DNA of 64,000 bases, taken from positions 27,901 through 91,900 of the forward strand of contig JAWVEY010000070.1 in NCBI GenBank assembly GCA_033856515.1. Reading direction: 5' to 3'. The first letter of the stretch is position 1, and each line of letters opens with the position of its first letter. Source of the stretch: JALZKA01 sp033856515. GTDB taxonomy: Bacteria > Actinomycetota > Thermoleophilia > Solirubrobacterales > 70-9. Below the pieces are notes generated by a model, which was not told the origin of the DNA, made no database searches, and saw only the letters and a program-made list of their open reading frames with translations. Below are positions 60,262-64,000 of the stretch, one piece after another. Position numbers and translations under genes: made by a program.

Positions 60262-62637
60262 TTGAAAGTAAGTAAGGGCAAACGGCTGGGACTGGCAGGG
60301 ACGCTGGCGACGCTCGCGGGCGCCGCTGCTCTGGTGAGCGCGCCGGTGGGCCACGCGGGCGACGTCCAGACCGTGACCGCGACTCCGTTCGGTGGCGGGT
60401 TCGACACCCCCGTCCACGTGACCGGGGCGCCCGGCTTCCCCGACATCGTCTACGTCACCCAGCAGGGCGGTGAGGTCCGCGTCGTCGAGAACGGCGTCCA
60501 GCTGGAGAATCCGCTCATCGACGTCTCGGACATCATCACTGCAGGCGGCGAGCAGGGCCTTCTGTCAACGGCCTTTCCGCCCGACTTCGCCGACACGGGC
60601 CTGTTTTACCTCTACTACACCAACCGTCACTGCCGTGACGAGACCGGCGGCTGCGATATCGAGATCGCGGAGTTCAAGATCCGGAACGACAACCCGCGGC
60701 GGGCGCGACTCAACTCGCACCGGACGGTCATCACGATCCCTCATCGCGACGCCGGCAACCACAACGGCGGCACGGTCGCGTTCGGCCCCGACGGCAAGCT
60801 GTGGATCGCCACGGGCGACGGCGGCAGCGGAAACGACGAGTTCAACAACTCGAGCAAGTTGAACAAGCTGCTCGGAAAGCTCCTGCGGATCAGCCCGAGG
60901 ATTGGCTGCCGTGAGGACGCCTACTGCCCAGGGGGCTATCGAATCCCGCGAAGGAATCCGTTCGTGGGAGAGAAGGGCCGCGACGAGATCTGGTCGATCG
61001 GCCTTCGCAATCCCTTCCGGTTCTCGTTCGACGGCGACAACATCGCGATCGGCGACGTGGGCCAGGGCGCACGCGAGGAAGTCGACATCATCCCGATCGC
61101 GACCGCGAAGGGCGCCGACTTCCAGTGGCCCGCAATGGAGGGCCTGATCGCGGGACCGCACCCCGAGCGAGCGACGGCGCTGCCGCAGATCCCGCCGATC
61201 TACGACTACCCGCGGCCGGTGGCCCCACCGGACAGCGTTTTGCGCGGCGTGACGGTCATCGGCGGCGTGGTCGTGCGCGACCCCAACCTCAACGGAACCG
61301 CCCTCGACCCCGACCTCGGGGCCTATCTCTTCGCCGAGGCGTTCAGCGCCCCGAACTCGCGCAGCTTCGTGCCGGATGTCGGGGCGCAAACGATCGCCGG
61401 CCTCACGTCACACCCGTTCGGCATCGACAACATCGCGGGAGTGAGCGAGGACTTGCAAGAACATGTCTACATCGCCTCGCTGGACGGCACGGTCCACCGC
61501 ATCGATCCCGTGACTCCGCGCAGACAGGGCCCGCCGCCGGTCGGCGATGGCCAGGGCGAAGTCAATCTCGAACAGGTCGGCGGAACCTTCGACACGCCGG
61601 TGAACTCGGCGTTCGCCCCCGGCGAGACCGACAAGGTCTACGTGGTCGAGCAGGGCGGCACCGCGCAGGTCGTGGTGAATGGAACGACTCAAGGGCAGCC
61701 ATTCCTGGACATCACCAACCTGACCGACAATTCCGGCGAGCAGGGATTCCTCGGCATGGCGTTCCACCCGGACTTCGCGACGAACGGCCTCGTCTACGCC
61801 TACTACAACGACGAGGACAACGGCGACATAGTCATCTCCGAGTTCGAGACCCTCAGCGCAACCGACGCCGACGAGTCGTCTGAGCGCGAGGTGATCCGGA
61901 TCCGCCACCGCTTCGCCTCCAACCACAACGGCGGCCACGTCACCTTCGGGCCTGACGGCTACATGTACCTGGCGACCGGCGACGGCGGCGACGGCGACGA
62001 CCCGCGCGAGAACTCTCAGGACAAGGAGTCCCTCCTCGGCAAGCTGATCCGGATCGACCCGCTCGAGTCCGGAGGCGACCAGTACACGATCCCGGCCAGC
62101 AACCCGTACGTCGGCAAGAACGGTGACGACGAGATCTACGCGCGGGGCCTCCGCAACCCCTTCCGCTTCAACTTCGAGCCCGAGACCGGCAACATCGTGA
62201 TCGGCGATGTCGGGCAGAACCGCTTCGAAGAGGTCGATATCGAGGCCGAGGATTCGCTTCGCAAAGCCAACTTCGGCTGGGACAAGTGGGAGGGCTTCAA
62301 GAAGAGCGACGCCGGAGACACGGCGGACGGTCCGTCGAAGAGCAAGCACGACAAGCCCGTCCTCGTCTACAACCACTCGGCCGGCGCCTCGGTGATCGGC
62401 GGTGTGGTCGTGCACGACGAAGATCTCACCAACCTCTACGGCCGCTACCTCTTCACCGACTTCTACACCGACAAGTTCCGCAGCTTCGTGCCGCAGCTCA
62501 CCAAGGTCGACGACTACGAGGAGCTGGACACCCAGATCGACTCCATCGCCTCGTTCTCCGAGGACCCGGTCACCCGCGAGGTCTACGTCACCTCGCGAGG
62601 CGACGAGGCGCTCTACCGCCTCGAGCCCGACAACTAG
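60262..62637 (+). CDS. Double GSDH-domain PQQ-type dehydrogenase
   Basis: A 791-aa secreted protein. TTG 60262 gives a signal peptide (GLAGTLATLAGAAALVSAPV, cleavage near GHA). Two GSDH propellers follow: domain 1 from residue ~33 to ~430 with VYVTQQGGEVRVVENGV, GNHNGGTVAFGPDGKLWIAT and IGLRNPFRFSFDGD; domain 2 from ~434 with VYVVEQGGTAQVVVNG, SNHNGGHVTFGPDGYMYLAT, ARGLRNPFRFNFEPETG and GDVGQNRFEEVDIE. Both keep the NHNGG catalytic-His motif, so both may be active. It is twice the usual family length. It follows the single-domain homologue after 54 bases, pointing to local duplication. Confidence 0.85.
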   Translation: MKVSKGKRLGLAGTLATLAGAAALVSAPVGHAGDVQTVTATPFGGGFDTPVHVTGAPGFPDIVYVTQQGGEVRVVENGVQLENPLIDVSDIITAGGEQGLLSTAFPPDFADTGLFYLYYTNRHCRDETGGCDIEIAEFKIRNDNPRRARLNSHRTVITIPHRDAGNHNGGTVAFGPDGKLWIATGDGGSGNDEFNNSSKLNKLLGKLLRISPRIGCREDAYCPGGYRIPRRNPFVGEKGRDEIWSIGLRNPFRFSFDGDNIAIGDVGQGAREEVDIIPIATAKGADFQWPAMEGLIAGPHPERATALPQIPPIYDYPRPVAPPDSVLRGVTVIGGVVVRDPNLNGTALDPDLGAYLFAEAFSAPNSRSFVPDVGAQTIAGLTSHPFGIDNIAGVSEDLQEHVYIASLDGTVHRIDPVTPRRQGPPPVGDGQGEVNLEQVGGTFDTPVNSAFAPGETDKVYVVEQGGTAQVVVNGTTQGQPFLDITNLTDNSGEQGFLGMAFHPDFATNGLVYAYYNDEDNGDIVISEFETLSATDADESSEREVIRIRHRFASNHNGGHVTFGPDGYMYLATGDGGDGDDPRENSQDKESLLGKLIRIDPLESGGDQYTIPASNPYVGKNGDDEIYARGLRNPFRFNFEPETGNIVIGDVGQNRFEEVDIEAEDSLRKANFGWDKWEGFKKSDAGDTADGPSKSKHDKPVLVYNHSAGASVIGGVVVHDEDLTNLYGRYLFTDFYTDKFRSFVPQLTKVDDYEELDTQIDSIASFSEDPVTREVYVTSRGDEALYRLEPDN

Positions 62638-62692
62638 GCAGCGCCAAGGCCACCCGGGGCCGTGAGCCCGCTTGGGCGGTAGAGTTCTGGCC

Positions 62693-64000
62693 ATGGAGCC
62701 AACCGCTGCGACCACCGCGCCAGAGACGACCGAGGCGAGCTCGAACGGGCACGCCGCGAGCGCCGAAACCTTCGATGTGCACCGCCCGACCGACGGCTCG
62801 GTCATCCAGAGCGTTGCGATCGACTCGCCCGAGCGTGTGGCCGAGGTCGTGGCACGCGTGCGCTCAAACCAGTCCGAGTGGGAGGCCATGGGCTTCGCCG
62901 AGCGCGGTCGCTGGCTCCAGCGCTGGCGCGACTGGATGCTCGAGAACCGTGAGCACATCGCGGATGTCGTCCAGGAGGAGACGGGCAAGGTGCGCGGCGA
63001 CTCCGGCCTCGAGTCCATCTACCTCGAGGTCGCGATCAACTTCTGGAGCAAAAACGCCGCGAAGTACATGGCCGACGAGACGCCCAGTCCCGGTCTCATC
63101 CCCGCCAAGGTCAAGAAGCTCCGCGTCCGCTACCGCCCGTATCCCGTCGTGGGGATCATCAGCCCCTGGAACTTCCCGCTGATCCTCTCGGCCGGTGACG
63201 CGATTCCCGCGTTGATGGCCGGCGCGGCGGTCGTCATCAAGCCTTCCGAGTTCACTCCGCTCGAGCTGATGGAGGTGATCCGCGGCTGGAAGGAGGAGGT
63301 CGGCGGACCCGACATCATCGACTACGTGAACGGCACCGGCGACACCGGTGGCGCCCTCATCGACAACGTCGACTACATGCACTTCACCGGCTCGGATCGC
63401 ACCGGCAAGGTCGTGATGAAGCGGGCGGCGGACACGCTCACGCCCGTTTCGCTCGAACTCGGCGGCAAGGACCCCGCGATCGTCCTGGCCGACGCCGACA
63501 TGGACCGCGCGGTCAACGGATGCGCATACGGCGCGTTCGTCAACACCGGCCAGGTCTGCATGTCGATCGAGCGCATTTACGTCGAGGAGCCCGTCTATGA
63601 CGTCTTCGTCAACCGCCTCGCCGACCAGGTGCGCGAGCTGCGCCAGGGCGCCGATGGCCGCTCGTACGAGGCCGAGCAGGGCGCGATGACCTCACCCGCG
63701 CAGATCGACATCGTCTCCGACCACGTCGAGGACGCCCGTCAGAAGGGCGCTCGAATCCTCACCGGAGGCAAGCGCAAGGACGGCCCAGGCGACTGGTACG
63801 AGCCGACCGTCATCGCCGATGCCGATCACTCGATGAAGGCAATGACCGACGAGACTTTCGGTCCCACTGTCGGCGTTATGAAGGTCCGCGACGCCGAAGA
63901 GGCGATTCGCATGGCGAACGACACGCGCTACGGGCTTTCCGCCTCGGTCTTCTCAAGCGACAATGATCGAGCGGTGAAGGTCGCCGAGCGGCTCGAGGTC
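62693..64000 (+). CDS. Aldehyde dehydrogenase (succinate-semialdehyde type), truncated by the window end
   Basis: 436 codons are visible; the C-terminus is beyond the window. After an Ala/Thr-rich N-terminal extension, the ALDH core shows GIISPWNFPLILSAGDAIPA, VVIKPSEFTPLELMEVI, FTGSDRTGKVVMKRAADTLT, Glu255 in SLELGGKDPAIVL, Cys289 in NTGQVCMSIERIYV, and ETFGPTVGVMKV, all family landmarks. The preference is probably for a semialdehyde or small aldehyde with NAD(P). It follows the two sugar dehydrogenases by 55 bases on the same strand, so it may oxidise an aldehyde from the same pathway. ATG 62693 is used. Confidence 0.88.
   Translation, partial: MEPTAATTAPETTEASSNGHAASAETFDVHRPTDGSVIQSVAIDSPERVAEVVARVRSNQSEWEAMGFAERGRWLQRWRDWMLENREHIADVVQEETGKVRGDSGLESIYLEVAINFWSKNAAKYMADETPSPGLIPAKVKKLRVRYRPYPVVGIISPWNFPLILSAGDAIPALMAGAAVVIKPSEFTPLELMEVIRGWKEEVGGPDIIDYVNGTGDTGGALIDNVDYMHFTGSDRTGKVVMKRAADTLTPVSLELGGKDPAIVLADADMDRAVNGCAYGAFVNTGQVCMSIERIYVEEPVYDVFVNRLADQVRELRQGADGRSYEAEQGAMTSPAQIDIVSDHVEDARQKGARILTGGKRKDGPGDWYEPTVIADADHSMKAMTDETFGPTVGVMKVRDAEEAIRMANDTRYGLSASVFSSDNDRAVKVAERLEV

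Noticed and set aside
61408..63018. 536-codon minus-strand open frame spanning two genes
   Set aside because: It crosses the end of the double GSDH gene and the start of the ALDH gene, both clearly coding on the other strand.

Overview
The window reads as chromosomal DNA of a high-GC Gram-positive-type soil bacterium, most likely an actinomycete of the Thermoleophilia (Solirubrobacterales-like). That placement is inferred from the uniformly GC-rich sequence, frequent GTG/TTG starts, an actinobacterial IHF-like protein, MMPL and Mla/YrbE-type lipid transport genes, many short cupin/VOC/SnoaL/SCP2 proteins, and secreted proteins ending in a 'DAAGNVDPTP' Ig-like domain. No ribosomal or phylogenetic marker lies in the window, so the rank is not proven.

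Layout. 1-5.65 kb: a truncated acyl-CoA desaturase divergent from a PucR-type regulator, then a secreted glycosidase-like protein, CsaA, a zinc alcohol dehydrogenase, an SRPBCC protein and an SDR. 5.76-17.8 kb: two complete dipeptide/oligopeptide ABC importers in tandem on the + strand (C-SBP-B-D-F, then SBP-B-C-D-F). They are translationally coupled at the junction, and each SBP gene is followed by a strong GC hairpin. 17.8-26.99 kb: mostly small metabolic genes (VOC, DUF1697, FluC/CrcB, GNATs, TauE, two MFS, GFA, cupin, glutaredoxin-like, NHL, SCP2).

27-37.3 kb is the accessory part. It holds two large secreted proteins (858 and 1746 aa), a tRNA-Ser(CGA) gene, two extra partial copies of that tRNA's 3' half in the same orientation, and the 40-codon C-terminal remnant of a tyrosine recombinase beside one of them. 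Together these look like the scar of one or two integrations into the tRNA. A 126-bp repeat that folds on paper into a four-way cloverleaf occurs at 19.7 kb and again inside this scar at 36.8 kb.

37.3-49.7 kb: YtoQ, cupin, TrpB2, tRNA-Ser(GGA), GMC oxidoreductase, an S15-type secreted hydrolase, a MerR regulator divergent from a cupin over a MerR-type operator, an AlkA-like glycosylase, a head-to-head pair of a serine-palmitoyltransferase-like enzyme and a GNAT-fold protein, and an IHF-like nucleoid protein. 49.7-58.1 kb (mostly - strand): a five-gene operon headed by an MMPL transporter, and an Mla/Mce-type ATPase with two permeases but no MCE protein. 58.3-64 kb: a lipoprotein, a single- and a double-domain PQQ-type sugar dehydrogenase, and a truncated aldehyde dehydrogenase.

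How it fits together: the largest functional blocks are peptide uptake (5.8-17.8 kb), envelope lipid handling (MMPL, MlaFE, SPT-like/GNAT, desaturase) and extracytoplasmic sugar/aldehyde oxidation (58.9-64 kb). The items best worth a second look are the cloverleaf repeat, the tRNA-Ser(CGA) integration scar, and the SPT-like/GNAT pair.
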